Below are positions 34,734 through 44,847 of a stretch of DNA of 64,000 nt, piece after piece. Numbering within the stretch: the first letter of the stretch is position 1; every line of letters starts with the position of its first letter. This DNA comes from Desulfoscipio gibsoniae DSM 7213 (GTDB lineage Bacteria; Bacillota; Desulfotomaculia; Desulfotomaculales; Desulfallaceae): positions 4,212,001 to 4,276,000 of the forward strand of contig NC_021184.1 in assembly GCF_000233715.2 (NCBI RefSeq), written 5' to 3'. The notes under the pieces were generated by a model, which worked only from the letters and a program-made list of their open reading frames with translations, searched no databases and was not told the DNA's origin. The position numbers were made by a program, and so were the translations under genes.

Positions 34734-35395
34734 TTAACCGTCACCCCTTCCTGTACCCGGGGCACTTCGATTAAGCCATCTTTCATGCTGGCCCTGAAAA
34801 AGAGGGGATTCATGCCATCCCCATGGTCAATATCCCAAAGCATCCACCCCAAATCTTGCTCACCCCGAAGCTGAGAGTGCGGTAACGGTTCTCCTTCTTC
34901 AATTAGGCGAAAGCTGGCCGGGAACTCCCGGCAGCCCAGGTAGGGTTGTTGAAAACACTGACCCTGCCTGGCCCTGCGCGTAATAATGGCATAATGCTTT
35001 TCCGGCGTATCTTGGGACCCCGCTTCTGCGGTCATTTCAAAATGTGCTTCAATTACGTAAGCCACATTCCGTAACAGCAGGGTGGCCCTCTGCTGGCGAT
35101 CTTGTGAAGCATACTGGCACAGCACCATGGGATTACCTTTCATAGCTTTTTTGACGTTTCCAGCAGGGATTTTGCCTCCCACCTCATTGCGCCTTACATT
35201 ATCAAAACGGATCTCGTTAAGTACGAGTATACTATCTACCACCCACTTAATGGCCGGTTTCCAGTGCAGGGATTCCAGTATGCCCCTGGCGGCGGATGGG
35301 GTCATTACATCGTAACTGACCCTTTCCACTTTCATTTCCGGCCTGGTAAAGCAGGCATAATTCCCCCAGACCAATAGCCGGATACCATAACCCAT
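34730..35395 (-). CDS. cas5c: crRNA-processing subunit Cas5c (Cas5d)
   Basis: 221-residue RAMP protein. VSYDVMTPSAARGILESLHWKP is the diagnostic segment near residues 26-47, and REFPASF with LGWMLWDID form the C-terminal half. In type I-C it replaces Cas6, cutting the repeat stem and holding the 5' handle. No cas6 is seen here, which fits. 18 bp after cas3. Confidence 0.95.
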   Translation of the reverse strand: MGYGIRLLVWGNYACFTRPEMKVERVSYDVMTPSAARGILESLHWKPAIKWVVDSILVLNEIRFDNVRRNEVGGKIPAGNVKKAMKGNPMVLCQYASQDRQQRATLLLRNVAYVIEAHFEMTAEAGSQDTPEKHYAIITRRARQGQCFQQPYLGCREFPASFRLIEEGEPLPHSQLRGEQDLGWMLWDIDHGDGMNPLFFRASMKDGLIEVPRVQEGVTVK

Positions 35396-35413
35396 GTGAT
35401 TTCACCCCTTTTC

Positions 35414-37615
35414 CTAAATAATTAAAGTGTCGTTTAAAAACATGCTTTCCGTAAATGGATTAAGACCTGTTTTCCGGCTATAATACTTGATAAACACCTC
35501 CTCCTTAAGCACATAAAATGTTTCGGCAATCACTTCCAAAGCCTGGTTGTTAACTAGCTCATTAAACTCATTTTCATAAACTCCCACACCATAGCGCTGC
35601 AGTTTTCTGGCATATGTGCCGGGGAAAGGGCTGAACTTGGCTTGGGCTAGCGTTTTATTACAGGCTTCGCCCCACGGAATTATTATGGGAACAGTATTTT
35701 TGTCTATTATTTTGAACTTGTCGGCAATGGTTCTGAAAGGAAACTTTAATTGTTTTTCCTGTTCCTTTATTTCGGCCATAATACCCTCCTTATCCAACAG
35801 AGCGGTATCCACGTCGTATAAAGAAGAAAAGTATTCCTTAACACCATCGAGCCCCAGGGGATCCGAAAGGCGCTCAAAGACCATACCGCCCAGAGAGGCC
35901 GTCCGGGATAGCCACCCCCTGGGCAGGCCATGCTTTTCCGCTGGCCAAAATACAAATAACCGGCCAAATGGCAATAGACCTTCCCTGTTGCAGCGGCCTG
36001 CCGACTGGGCAATGGAATCAATACCCGCCATACTCCGGTAAACTACGGGAAAATCCACATCCACCCCTGCCTCGATTAGCTGGGTGGACACCACCCGGCA
36101 CACCTGCCCCTTTTTCAACCTATCCTTGATTATCTTAAGTGTTTCGGATCTGTGTTCCGGACACATCCGGGTGCTCAGGTGGAAAGTCCCCTCAGCAGAA
36201 ATCTGTTCATACAACAGCCGGGCATGTTTTTTTGTATTGACAATACACAACACCTGGTGGTAAGCGGTTAACCTTTCCGCCAAATCATCATCGACTACCG
36301 TACCAATGTTACACACTTTAACCCTTTTGAAGGCTTGGTATAACCCGTCCGGGTCGCCTATAATTTCTACAGGTTTAACACCATTGGGCAGAAGTTGCCC
36401 AATGGCTGGCTGAGTTGCTGTACATAGCACGATAGTGGTTTTATAGTTGGTTACCAGTTCGGATAATGCATTCAGGCATGGTTTTAAAAAACCGGTAGGA
36501 ATCATCTGAGCCTCATCAATAATAATGACGCTATTAGCAATATTATGGATTTTTCTACACCGCGAACTTCTGGCCGCAAAAAGTGACTCAAAAAATTGCA
36601 CGTTGGTGGTAGCAATGACAGGCATGTCCCAGTTTTCCGCGGCCAGTTTCAATTTTTGCCCGACGTCGGAGGCATACTCGGTATCGCTATCCTCCTGGTC
36701 TTGCTGCGGATAGGTAAAGTTACTATGGTGCTCAAGCACTTGCTCAATACCAAGCACTTTCCTAAAAACATCCGCATTTTGTTCAATAATGCTGGTATAT
36801 GGTATGACGTATATTACCCGTTTTTGGCCATACTGTAGGGCATGTTTTAGAGCAAAGCTCAGGGAGGACAGCGTTTTTCCGCCACCGGTGGGCACGGTAA
36901 GGGTAAAAAGACCAGAGGCGTGTCGAGCTTTCTCCCTGCAGTGGGCCAGAATTTGGGCCCGCCACCGATTCACTACGGTATCCGGCGCTTTAGCGCACAT
37001 ATCATCTAGAAACCAGTCCAGTTTAGAAGATAATTCACCCAGCGCATATTGATTGTTACGGGCAGCTGACTTTGCCGGGCAGGCATACTTTTCTGTATCC
37101 AAAAAATCTGCATCCACCAGGCATGAGTATAAAAACCGGATCAGAAACTGCACACTGAATCCCGCGCCACAAACGGGCCTGATGGCGGGGAAACTTACCT
37201 CCCCCGCAGGCGGCAACTCTATTTCTCTGAAAAACGCACTATAATCATTTAATCTTTTATTTAATCTAGCGGCCAGCGATGACTCGTCCGCTGCACTGCC
37301 CCAGTCGGGAAGGCCGCAGTGATGACCGGCAATGATATAGGCTAAAATCCTTCCCACCGGGCCATACCGTTTTTCCGCTTCAACCGCCCCTGCTGTAGAA
37401 TGATCAACCTTAATAATCCGGCCCTTTAAGCGTTCTTGGAATTGAACAGAATATTTACCCATATCATGCATCAACCCGGCCAAGTAAGAAATCTTTTCAG
37501 CTCCCCAAGGTTTTGCTGAAATAGACGCTGTTTCACCGGCGTGTTCAAGGTGATCCTTTAGCAACTGCCACTGGCTGGCCGGCTTGTCTTTATCAGAATG
37601 AGCAAAGTATGTCAT
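35414..37615 (-). CDS. cas3: Helicase-nuclease Cas3 (HD-DExH, type I-C)
   Basis: 733 residues. The N-terminal HD nuclease has HLEHAG (near 22-27), LMHDMGKYS (H50-D51) and DHSTAGA. The superfamily 2 helicase follows: Walker A TVPTGGGKTLSS, DEAQM for motif II, SAT-equivalent CTATQPAIG, and QLIEAGVDVDFPVVYR with QSAGRCNREG for motif VI. It degrades target DNA after Cascade binding. The ATG at 37615 (MTYFAHSD) is preferred to a GTG four codons earlier; GGATGG lies upstream. First gene of the cas operon. Confidence 0.96.
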   Translation of the reverse strand: MTYFAHSDKDKPASQWQLLKDHLEHAGETASISAKPWGAEKISYLAGLMHDMGKYSVQFQERLKGRIIKVDHSTAGAVEAEKRYGPVGRILAYIIAGHHCGLPDWGSAADESSLAARLNKRLNDYSAFFREIELPPAGEVSFPAIRPVCGAGFSVQFLIRFLYSCLVDADFLDTEKYACPAKSAARNNQYALGELSSKLDWFLDDMCAKAPDTVVNRWRAQILAHCREKARHASGLFTLTVPTGGGKTLSSLSFALKHALQYGQKRVIYVIPYTSIIEQNADVFRKVLGIEQVLEHHSNFTYPQQDQEDSDTEYASDVGQKLKLAAENWDMPVIATTNVQFFESLFAARSSRCRKIHNIANSVIIIDEAQMIPTGFLKPCLNALSELVTNYKTTIVLCTATQPAIGQLLPNGVKPVEIIGDPDGLYQAFKRVKVCNIGTVVDDDLAERLTAYHQVLCIVNTKKHARLLYEQISAEGTFHLSTRMCPEHRSETLKIIKDRLKKGQVCRVVSTQLIEAGVDVDFPVVYRSMAGIDSIAQSAGRCNREGLLPFGRLFVFWPAEKHGLPRGWLSRTASLGGMVFERLSDPLGLDGVKEYFSSLYDVDTALLDKEGIMAEIKEQEKQLKFPFRTIADKFKIIDKNTVPIIIPWGEACNKTLAQAKFSPFPGTYARKLQRYGVGVYENEFNELVNNQALEVIAETFYVLKEEVFIKYYSRKTGLNPFTESMFLNDTLII

Positions 37616-38180
37616 AATGTACACCATCCTTTACAGGTCACTATTAGCAACTAAGTAATTTGTATTCACCCTCTGTGCAAGCCAAGTTGCTACCATAACA
37701 ATACACTCACACCCGGACTACATTTTGTCACACTAAAAATATTTTTAAACTATTTAACCATCATAGTTAACACCTACCGGAATTGTCTTATTATGTATTG
37801 TAATATTTCGACATGAATTTATTAAAGCCTGCAAAAAATCTCAATTATTGGTTGTTAAGAAAGATGTTTTTTATCATTTACAAAGAAATAGCACCAAATG
37901 CTTTGTTTTACATGAATTTTGCCCAAAATTTGTCGTATGTTTATAATATAACTTGATTGCAACATTAAGCTATCCAAGAATATCATCAGCGACTTAACAA
38001 AAAACCAGGCCATGCACCTGACTTAAATTAATAACATCAATACCTCTTCGTTTTATTGTCATTACATCATTATGGAATTCCATCAAGTCAACCTATAATA
38101 AAAACCGACAATGTTTTTAGCATTATTTTGCAGGAAATGCTAATGCTCATCAAGAATTGTATAATCCCGAGGTGATACGC
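37616..38180. other. Spacer upstream of cas3, no gene
   Basis: AT-rich sequence between divergent cas3 and the Spo0E-like gene. It must hold the cas promoter, but no clean -35/-10 pair could be assigned. A short palindrome TGGAATTCCA lies near 38073. Nothing else is recognised. Confidence 0.35.
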
Positions 38181-38333
38181 ATGTCTCGGGAGGAAATAAT
38201 AGCAGAAATAGAACGCCTGCGTGCCAGGATGTATGATCTGGTCGACGCAGGCGCAAATTATGACGATTTAATCTTGGCCAGCCAGGAGCTGGATAGGTAT
38301 ATAGTAATGTACCACATAGCCGCCAGGTTTTGA
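38181..38333 (+). CDS. Spo0E-like sporulation phosphatase
   Basis: 50-residue protein beginning MSREEIIAEIERLRARMYDL and ending with SQELDRYIVMYHIAARF. Two helices and the S-Q-E-L-D signature define the Spo0E family of aspartyl-phosphate phosphatases that dephosphorylate Spo0A~P and delay sporulation. GAGGTG lies six bases before the ATG. The size is normal for the short family members. It implies a spore-forming host. The target could be another response regulator. Confidence 0.88.
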   Translation: MSREEIIAEIERLRARMYDLVDAGANYDDLILASQELDRYIVMYHIAARF

Positions 38334-38570
38334 CTCTCACACCATTAGACTCAGCTGTGACGGCTGCTCCGACACTGACTGTCTCCTGGTTTAATTCCTT
38401 TATCGATCCACCGGCTTTCACTCTTTGATAAGAACATGCCGGGCTAACAAGGCCCGATTTGCAGCTATTCATAATGGTAGTTAAAAGCATTATAACCATC
38501 CTCAATTTTATCAATATAGCTTGCTAGACCTAAGCCACTTGCTCAAGCTGAACACCACCAGCCCGTGGGT
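38334..38570. other. Spacer, no supported gene
   Basis: The minus strand has a frame starting near 38472 (MNSCKSGLVSPACSYQR) that continues antisense through the Spo0E gene and lacks family resemblance; I do not call it. Confidence 0.3.
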
Positions 38571-38632
38571 AAAAAAGAAACCTCCCTGGCTAACTAAACT
38601 AACAGTTCAATCGCCAGCAAGGTTTTCTTTTT
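38571..38632 (-). terminator. Terminator after chemoreceptor 1
   Basis: The minus-strand stem AACCTTGCTGGC/GCCAGGGAGGTT is followed by TCTTTTTT just after the stop of the chemoreceptor gene. Confidence 0.8.
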
Positions 38633-38654
38633 TACATTCTCGTTTTACCCTTGA

Positions 38655-40256
38655 TTAAGCCAGCTTAAAACGTTTAGATAACTCATCCAATTCCCCCGCT
38701 AAACCGGCCAAACTCTGCGTAGTGGAGGCAACCTCTTCCATGGTAGCTGTTTGCTCTTCAGTTGCTGCAGCCACATTTTGCACCCCTGAATTCATCTGCT
38801 CAATTGCCACTGCCACTGACTGTATATCATCCGCCATATTTTGAACAGCGCTAATAATTTTTTCTATGGTTACTCTTACTTCCCGTACTACCTGTGACCC
38901 GGTTTCCACCTGGGTTCCACTTTGCTGCATGCTTTCAACAGCTTTTTTCGATTCATGTTGGATAGAGGTTATGAGAATGTGGATTTCTTTGGCTGCCCCG
39001 GCGGACTGTTCAGCTAACTTTCTAACTTCATCGGCCACCACTGCAAAACCCCGACCGTGTTCACCCGCACGGGCCGACTCTATGGCTGCATTCAAAGCCA
39101 GTAGATTGGTCTGATCGGCAATGCTGGTAATAAGCTCAACAATTTGAGTGATTTTACCGGCAGATTCACTTAAACCGCTAACAACTTTTCCACTGCTTTC
39201 TGTCGTCTCTTGTATAATATCCATCTGGGCAACAACGCTGTCAAGTCCTTCGTTCCCTTCCTTTGCATGGGCAGCAGCCTGGGCGGAAACATCGGAGATA
39301 TGTTGGGCATTGGCGGCAACCTGTTCCACAGTGGAGGCAACTTCGCCAACAGTGGAGGCGGTTTCCGTAGCTGCTGCTGATACATTTTCAGCACTGGCGG
39401 ACAGCTCGGCGGCGGACGAGGCAACTTTCTGCGACTTTTCCTGAAGCTGCCTGGTGATATCTTTAAGGTTATGCAGCATATTATTGAAAGACTCAGCTAA
39501 ATGGCCCACTTCATCTTTTGTTCTCACCTTGATCTCTTTTCCCGTAAGGTCACCTGTGGCTATTTTAGCCGCTTCAGTATCGACCAAACTTATAGGATTG
39601 GCAATCATGCGAGCAATAAGGAGGGCAATAACTAAACCCAATATTATTATTATTAATACTACGATATTTGAGGTAGTAATTATTTCCCGAACATTATCAG
39701 TATTTTGATTACCACCTTCTTCAAGCAACTTGGACTCATATTCACTGAAAGTTTGAGCAGCAGTGTCTAAATCCGTAATCGTTTTTTGGTTGGCTGCAAA
39801 AAAATCCGTAATTTTCTTTTGGGCAATAGCCCGTTCTTTTTCGCTTTGAGCTGATTCACGGGCACTTATCAAAGGAACTAATTGATCTAACATAAGTTTC
39901 CTATAAACATCGGCTTTAGTTTTATAGTCATTAATTAATTGCTTACCCTCGTCAGTTGACATCAATGGGGCGATCTTATCAATTAGCTTAATGCTGTTAT
40001 CTAAAGATGCTTGGATTTTAGCCGGGCTGTCAGAATTACCATCTATAATGTAACCCCTAACGTTAACGGCTGCCATATTAAACCCTGCTCTGGCTGATTC
40101 GGCATAAATATAACCATAAGCTTTTTCGTTTATCAGTGCACTGTAGTTATCATCCATCGTTTTCATTTTATCAATAAGGTATAAACAAGAACCGAGCATC
40201 AACAATAAAACAACCCCGAAACCCAATAAAATTTTTCCCTTAATGTTTAATTTCAC
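38655..40256 (-). CDS. Methyl-accepting chemotaxis protein, four-helix sensor
   Basis: 533 residues. One N-terminal transmembrane helix ([20 protein letters not shown]) and a second near 195-215 ([16 protein letters not shown]) bracket a 170-residue all-helical periplasmic (4HB-type) sensor. HAMP follows ([23 protein letters not shown]), then the signalling hairpin with tip [20 protein letters not shown] and [18 protein letters not shown]. Ligand unknown. The GTG start is five bases after GGGGGTG. It is downstream of a second receptor, but a terminator separates them. Confidence 0.93.
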   Translation of the reverse strand: MKLNIKGKILLGFGVVLLLMLGSCLYLIDKMKTMDDNYSALINEKAYGYIYAESARAGFNMAAVNVRGYIIDGNSDSPAKIQASLDNSIKLIDKIAPLMSTDEGKQLINDYKTKADVYRKLMLDQLVPLISARESAQSEKERAIAQKKITDFFAANQKTITDLDTAAQTFSEYESKLLEEGGNQNTDNVREIITTSNIVVLIIIILGLVIALLIARMIANPISLVDTEAAKIATGDLTGKEIKVRTKDEVGHLAESFNNMLHNLKDITRQLQEKSQKVASSAAELSASAENVSAAATETASTVGEVASTVEQVAANAQHISDVSAQAAAHAKEGNEGLDSVVAQMDIIQETTESSGKVVSGLSESAGKITQIVELITSIADQTNLLALNAAIESARAGEHGRGFAVVADEVRKLAEQSAGAAKEIHILITSIQHESKKAVESMQQSGTQVETGSQVVREVRVTIEKIISAVQNMADDIQSVAVAIEQMNSGVQNVAAATEEQTATMEEVASTTQSLAGLAGELDELSKRFKLA

Positions 40257-40474
40257 AACAACACCCCCGTAATATGGTCATTAAGGATTATCTAACAACG
40301 AACATATATTGATTTTATACCGTCATTTAATAAATTTACCCTTTTTCTAAAATATGTTAAACCATGCTTTATATGCAGTCAATTCTACAAAATAAATTAT
40401 TACCCTTCATAATATAAAAAAATTGTTGAATTTTTCCTCTATAAGTATAACCGGGGGAAATAAAAGGGGAACCA

Positions 40475-40514
40475 TTAAAAATCCCCCACCTGCACTTTGC
40501 CAACAAGTGGGGGA
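40475..40514 (-). terminator. Terminator after chemoreceptor 2
   Basis: Minus-strand stem TCCCCCAC/GTGGGGGA with TTTTT following, 30 bp past the stop of the upstream receptor gene. Confidence 0.85.
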
Positions 40515-40543
40515 ATAATGTTTAACCCTGATAAAACATTTAG

Positions 40544-42424
40544 TTAATCCTCAATCTCAAACTTGACTATTCCTTGCTGCAGTTCATCTGCCAAATTAGC
40601 CAGATTCTGAGCGGCACCGGCCACCTGCTGAATAGCCCTGACAACCTGATCGCTGGCACCGCTAAGCTGCCTTGTGTCCTCGCTGGCTTGCATGGCACCG
40701 GCAACAGCTTGTTTAATCATATCCGTATTTTTTTCCACAGCCCCGATAATCTGGCTCAAGGAGGCACCGGTCTGTCCCGCCACTTGCACGCCCCCGCTAA
40801 CTTCATCGTTCCCGCGTTCAATGGCTGTTACAGCTTCCCCAACCCCCGACTGGATATCTTTAATCAATACCTTAATCTCATGGGCAGCACTGGCCGATTG
40901 TTCTGCCAGTTTGCGCACATCTTCCGCCACCACAGCAAATCCCCGGCCTTGCTCCCCGGCCCTGGCAGCTTCAATAGCTGCATTTAAGGCTAAAAGATTG
41001 GTCCGGTCGGCAATATTGGTGATAGTGCTGATAATCTCGCCAATTCGATTGGATTGTTCGCTAAGTTTATGCACAGTTTGATAGACATTTTGAGAAGCGG
41101 TGTCAATAGCATTTATCTTATCTACTGTTTTTAATACAGCCTGATTGCCTTGCTCCGCTATCTGACGCATTTGCTCGGATTCCTGGGATACTACGGCCAA
41201 ACCTTGTGCACACCGATCCGACACTGACGAAACCTGACTTGTAGTGCTGGCCACTTCTTCGATGGAGGCGCTTACCTCTTCGCTGGAGGAAACTAATTCC
41301 TGGCTATATGCTGCCAGCCGCTGGGAATAAACTTTAATATCTGCGATAATCTCTCTTAAATTGTGCACCATAGTGGCCACCGCACCGGCCAAAACACCTA
41401 CTTCATCCTTGCTTTTAACTGTTTCAACTTGCTGCGTCAGATCTCCCTCGGCCACGGCCTTAACAACTGCACCGAGCCTGGTTAAAGGTCTAATAATGAT
41501 GGTGGTAATCATTAAAGTGGATATCAGTATTATCAACACTGCGGCAACAGCCTCTACCTGTGCAAACCTCAATTCACCGGCCAATTCCGTGATTACTTTT
41601 GAGCGGTCGTTAATTATCTTTATAAAGCCAACCGGCTTACCGCTATAATCCTCCAACGGGACTATGAGTGCCGCCTTGCGATTGTCATCCACATAAAAGG
41701 TTTTAGCCTTTTTGGCGGACAATACCGCGTTAATATCATTTTCGTTTATTGAATAATGATCTTCTTTCGTGGTAGACACCAGCAAGCCTTCCTGGTCCTC
41801 CCAGGATACGCCGGAACTACCCTTGCTGTATATGTAATAATCCCCGCCCATTTGTTTTTGCCACTTTTCCAATAAGGTGGCGTTAAGCCCGGGGCCATAT
41901 TCCACGCTGCCCACTTGTTCACCCTGGTACATTACCGGCATCACCACCCGGAAACCAAAGCCGGCCTTGCCCTCCTCCAGGCCCTGCACTGTTTTACCGG
42001 TTTTGTTGCACTCTAATACCGTATGACGAAAGGACGACAAATCATCACCATATTTATCCGGCTGATGTAACCGTAAAAAAGATATAGCCGGAGCCAGGTG
42101 AAATTGAAATTGTTCTATACCTTCCTGACTGGTCTCCTGGTATATCGGTAGAGTTAAAGCAAGCAGTTTTTCACGGTCTTGTTCGGCAAAAGCTTTTTGA
42201 ATTTCCGGATTGGCAGCTACCGCTTCCAATCCTAGCCTGGCCTGGTTAAAAACATTATCCATATCGGCCAAAACACGCTGCGCTACCAGTTCATAAATTT
42301 GACTTTCCTGGTCTAACTGCATAGCCACTTTGTTTTTGTAATCCTGGTAAATTATCAGGATTAATACCAGTGAAATAATGATCGTTATCGGTGCTATAAT
42401 TTTAAAACGAACACTGTTTCCCAT
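40544..42424 (-). CDS. Methyl-accepting chemotaxis protein, Cache-type sensor
   Basis: 626 residues. The first membrane helix is [17 protein letters not shown] (about 9-25). A roughly 270-residue extracellular region contains Cache-like features ([45 protein letters not shown]), then helix [23 protein letters not shown], and the signalling domain with [20 protein letters not shown]. Its Cache pattern resembles receptors for small carboxylates or amines, but the ligand cannot be read. GGGGGGTAAA precedes the ATG. Confidence 0.93.
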   Translation of the reverse strand: MGNSVRFKIIAPITIIISLVLILIIYQDYKNKVAMQLDQESQIYELVAQRVLADMDNVFNQARLGLEAVAANPEIQKAFAEQDREKLLALTLPIYQETSQEGIEQFQFHLAPAISFLRLHQPDKYGDDLSSFRHTVLECNKTGKTVQGLEEGKAGFGFRVVMPVMYQGEQVGSVEYGPGLNATLLEKWQKQMGGDYYIYSKGSSGVSWEDQEGLLVSTTKEDHYSINENDINAVLSAKKAKTFYVDDNRKAALIVPLEDYSGKPVGFIKIINDRSKVITELAGELRFAQVEAVAAVLIILISTLMITTIIIRPLTRLGAVVKAVAEGDLTQQVETVKSKDEVGVLAGAVATMVHNLREIIADIKVYSQRLAAYSQELVSSSEEVSASIEEVASTTSQVSSVSDRCAQGLAVVSQESEQMRQIAEQGNQAVLKTVDKINAIDTASQNVYQTVHKLSEQSNRIGEIISTITNIADRTNLLALNAAIEAARAGEQGRGFAVVAEDVRKLAEQSASAAHEIKVLIKDIQSGVGEAVTAIERGNDEVSGGVQVAGQTGASLSQIIGAVEKNTDMIKQAVAGAMQASEDTRQLSGASDQVVRAIQQVAGAAQNLANLADELQQGIVKFEIED

Positions 42425-42739
42425 TTTACCCCCCTAACATACTAAAACCCTACTGCAGTATTACAGGACTGTGGAGTTATAACTGTTGAAGATACTATCA
42501 GCTATCAAATCCTATTGTTTAATACTTATAAGTACCCACGTGTAAAAATCTTTACCTCACCGCTTTCCCCCTTGTCTTAAAATTAATCTCAGGCAAAAAA
42601 TACATATTACACTAGCATGAAACTATCAAATATTTACCATAGTTAATGTCAACATAACGACATTTACTATGTCATATATACGACATTTTGCTTCACATAT
42701 AGCCCAAATTCCACAAATTCTATCTATTTGTCTCAACTT

Positions 42740-42865
42740 TCATACATGATTGAAGCCGCCGGCGTCAATTGCTTCAGCCAATGTCGGCGGGATATCCACG
42801 TTATAGGCTTTGCCGTAAACCGCATTATCCGGCGCACGCCCTTTACTATATAAAAATTCATTTCA
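42740..42865 (-). pseudogene. Unidentified coding remnant
   Basis: An open stretch without a usable start ends in TGA and reads YSKGRAPDNAVYGKAYNVDI then PPTLAEAIDAGGFNHV. The GC content is higher than the flanking spacer and the frame looks protein-like, but the family is not recognised. The rest of the spacer 42425-42956 is AT-rich and without genes. Confidence 0.35.
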
Positions 42866-42956
42866 CAATCCTACCATACCGGCTATCCATGATATAATAC
42901 CGTAAGGAAGCAGAACAGAATAAACAATTTTGATCTTTTAATTGCAGAGGTAGCAG

Positions 42957-43742
42957 ATGATAAATTTACTAATAGGACTGGCGGCAGGGTTCTTCGGTGG
43001 GCTTGTGGGCCTCGGCGGCGGAGTAATCATGATCCCCCTGATGGTGGGCATACTAAAAATGAGCCAGCACAAGGCTCACGGCACAAGTCTTGTAGCGCTG
43101 GTGTTCACAGGAATATCAGGAGCATTCACCTACGCCCTAAATGGTTCGGTGGATATACTTGCCTCGTTGCTTTTGGCGTCCACCGCCATATTTACCGCCA
43201 GGGCGGGCGCGCGCTTTGCCAATGCCCTTCCGGAATGGAAGCTCAAGAGATCCTTCGGCGGGTTTTTAATCCTGGTCTCCCTGCTCTTGCTTTTGAAACC
43301 TTACCTGTACCATGTTGCCGAGCCCGACACGGGTTGGCTAAAAATATCAGTTCTCTTATTAACAGGAATTTTCACCGGCTTTCTCTCCGGTATGATGGGG
43401 GTTGGAGGGGGTACGATCATGGTACCTTCAATGGTGCTGATCATCGGCTTCACCCAGTACGCCGCCCAGGGCAGCTCCCTCCTGGCCATGGTCCCGGTGG
43501 GAATAGCAGGGGCTTATACTCACTGGCGTTTGGGGAATGTCAGCACCGGTATATTGCCGGGATTAATCCCCGGAATTCTATTAGGCACGTACCTGGGCGG
43601 CTCTCTCGCCTATATCCTGCCTGAGGAGGTATTACGCATTATCTTCGCCGCCGTACTGATATGGACGGGGGCAAGATATTTAAGAACACCAAAACCTTCG
43701 CCTGATGAGGAATCAATTGCAGTGGGAAATCGAGTAGGGTAG
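42957..43742 (+). CDS. TSUP (TauE/SafE) family anion exporter
   Basis: 261 residues, seven to eight membrane helices in two homologous halves. Each half opens with a glycine-rich motif, GFFGGLVGLGGGVIMIPLM (about 11-29) and GFLSGMMGVGGGTIMVPSM (about 141-159), followed by HGTSLVALV and AQGSSLLAMVP. Family members export sulfite, sulfoacetate or similar sulphur or organic anions. GAGGTAG precedes the ATG. A deleted copy of this gene lies at 54405-54556. Confidence 0.9.
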   Translation: MINLLIGLAAGFFGGLVGLGGGVIMIPLMVGILKMSQHKAHGTSLVALVFTGISGAFTYALNGSVDILASLLLASTAIFTARAGARFANALPEWKLKRSFGGFLILVSLLLLLKPYLYHVAEPDTGWLKISVLLLTGIFTGFLSGMMGVGGGTIMVPSMVLIIGFTQYAAQGSSLLAMVPVGIAGAYTHWRLGNVSTGILPGLIPGILLGTYLGGSLAYILPEEVLRIIFAAVLIWTGARYLRTPKPSPDEESIAVGNRVG

Positions 43743-43956
43743 CGCCGCAGTATTTTCTGTAGCGTTATCCTCCGGGTAGAAGGGCTGCGCAATTCGCAGC
43801 CCAGATCCCCACGGAATCAGGCGTGCAGATTTCCCGCACCTGGCTCTTCAGAACTTGTTTCACAGCATTGCGTATCTCTGCATATCTTGATATGATATTT
43901 TGATAACTGGCCGCAATATCGGAAATGTCTCCCGAATTTGCATCAATGTTTACCTA
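43743..43956. other. Spacer with possible coding relic
   Basis: The minus strand is open for about 45 codons (DANSGDISDIAASYQNIISR, then YAEIRNAVKQVLKSQVREIC). No start or family is clear. It may be a decayed gene. Confidence 0.25.
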
Positions 43957-43997
43957 AAAAATCTCTACCAATATTTTAAAATTTGGTAGAGATTTTA
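43957..43997. terminator. Bidirectional terminator
   Basis: AAAATCTCTACCAA pairs with TTGGTAGAGATTTT, flanked by A-rich left and T-rich right sequence. It lies between the convergent TSUP and DUF6506 genes. Confidence 0.8.
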
Positions 43998-44060
43998 TGT
44001 TTTGTTAAAACCTTTTCCAAGCAGAAAGCCCTATGATAATTTGGTAGCTGAACGAGTTAA

Positions 44061-44360
44061 CTAAAATATTGTGTCGCCGCTTTTTCCATTTAAACCCGGG
44101 TGCACATCGAAGCGTACCGCGCCTACAGCTACATCCCCGCCCGCAACCCGGACGGCTCTGGCTACTCCCTCGTGACCGAAGCCCCCGCACAGTTCAATGG
44201 CTTTGACCCCTTCGGCAACCAACTTTTTGATGACCTCTTCGGCTGCTTGGTAGTCTTTTACACCTACCACTTTCAATTCCACCTCCGGAGTTTGCACCTC
44301 GGACTTATGTTGGGTGGGTTCGGCACCGGGTGCTAAAAAAATAAACGCAGCTTTAAGCAT
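44061..44360 (-). CDS. DUF6506-family small protein
   Basis: 99 residues beginning MLKAAFIFLAPGAEP. The later part, VVGVKDYQAAEEVIKKLVAE and GVKAIELCGGFGHEGVARAV, matches the DUF6506 family of small alpha/beta proteins found in many anaerobes. GGFGHEG is its best-kept motif. Function unknown. A GGAGG site lies 8 nt before the ATG. It is a single gene. Confidence 0.8.
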   Translation of the reverse strand: MLKAAFIFLAPGAEPTQHKSEVQTPEVELKVVGVKDYQAAEEVIKKLVAEGVKAIELCGGFGHEGVARAVRVAGGDVAVGAVRFDVHPGLNGKSGDTIF

Positions 44361-44714
44361 AAAAAAACCTCCTTTTTACATTTCCTAGAGAATTATAATG
44401 CAAAACATATGCCTGAACATGTAAGCTTTAAATTTAAGCAGGTGCTGTCCACGGCTACACCGGTATTAGAACACTATCCCATAAACGAACATTTTGAAGC
44501 AAGTTCTTAATTTAGGGGGAGATTTCAACTCCCCCCTAAATTTTAGAACTGCAAAATCCATGACTTAGTTGGTATTGTACTCCCACTTATAGAAGTGGGA
44601 GACTTACGCCAAGTTAGTCAGGTCAAAATGTGTAATTTCTTTAATTATTCCTTGAAATAAGTACTAGAGCTAGATACACTAATATTAAATATAATTGATA
44701 AATTAGAAAAGATT
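44361..44714. other. Spacer with two strong hairpins
   Basis: Two stems are seen: AATTTAGGGGGAG/CTCCCCCCTAAATT (44509-44542) and CTCCCACTT/AAGTGGGAG (44580-44601). The second, in the form CTCCCACTTCTATAAGTGGGAG on the minus strand, resembles end structures of IS200/IS605 elements. No transposase gene is present. It may be an insertion scar. Confidence 0.4.
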
Positions 44715-44743
44715 TTGTCAATTAATCTGGAAGTAATTGTATT
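44715..44743 (+). promoter_or_regulatory. Possible promoter of the sigma-54 activator gene
   Basis: TTGTCA and TGTATT are separated by 17 nt, about 105 bp before the ATG. Only moderately close to consensus. Confidence 0.35.
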
Positions 44744-44847
44744 AAACGGACACATAGCCAGACACTCATAACGCTTGGTGTGCACTTCGATGCCAACCTC
44801 TACGGGAATATTGTACAAGTATCATTGATTGGGGGGTCTGGGAAAAC

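Noticed and set aside
38140-38514. 124-codon minus-strand frame over the Spo0E-like gene
   Set aside because: Covers the Spo0E gene in antisense, shows no recognised domain and has no convincing ribosome site.
42425-42739. Possible regulatory RNA upstream of the TSUP exporter
   Set aside because: Contains repeated ACGACATTT/CATATATACGACATTTTG but no known riboswitch core or stable structure could be drawn.
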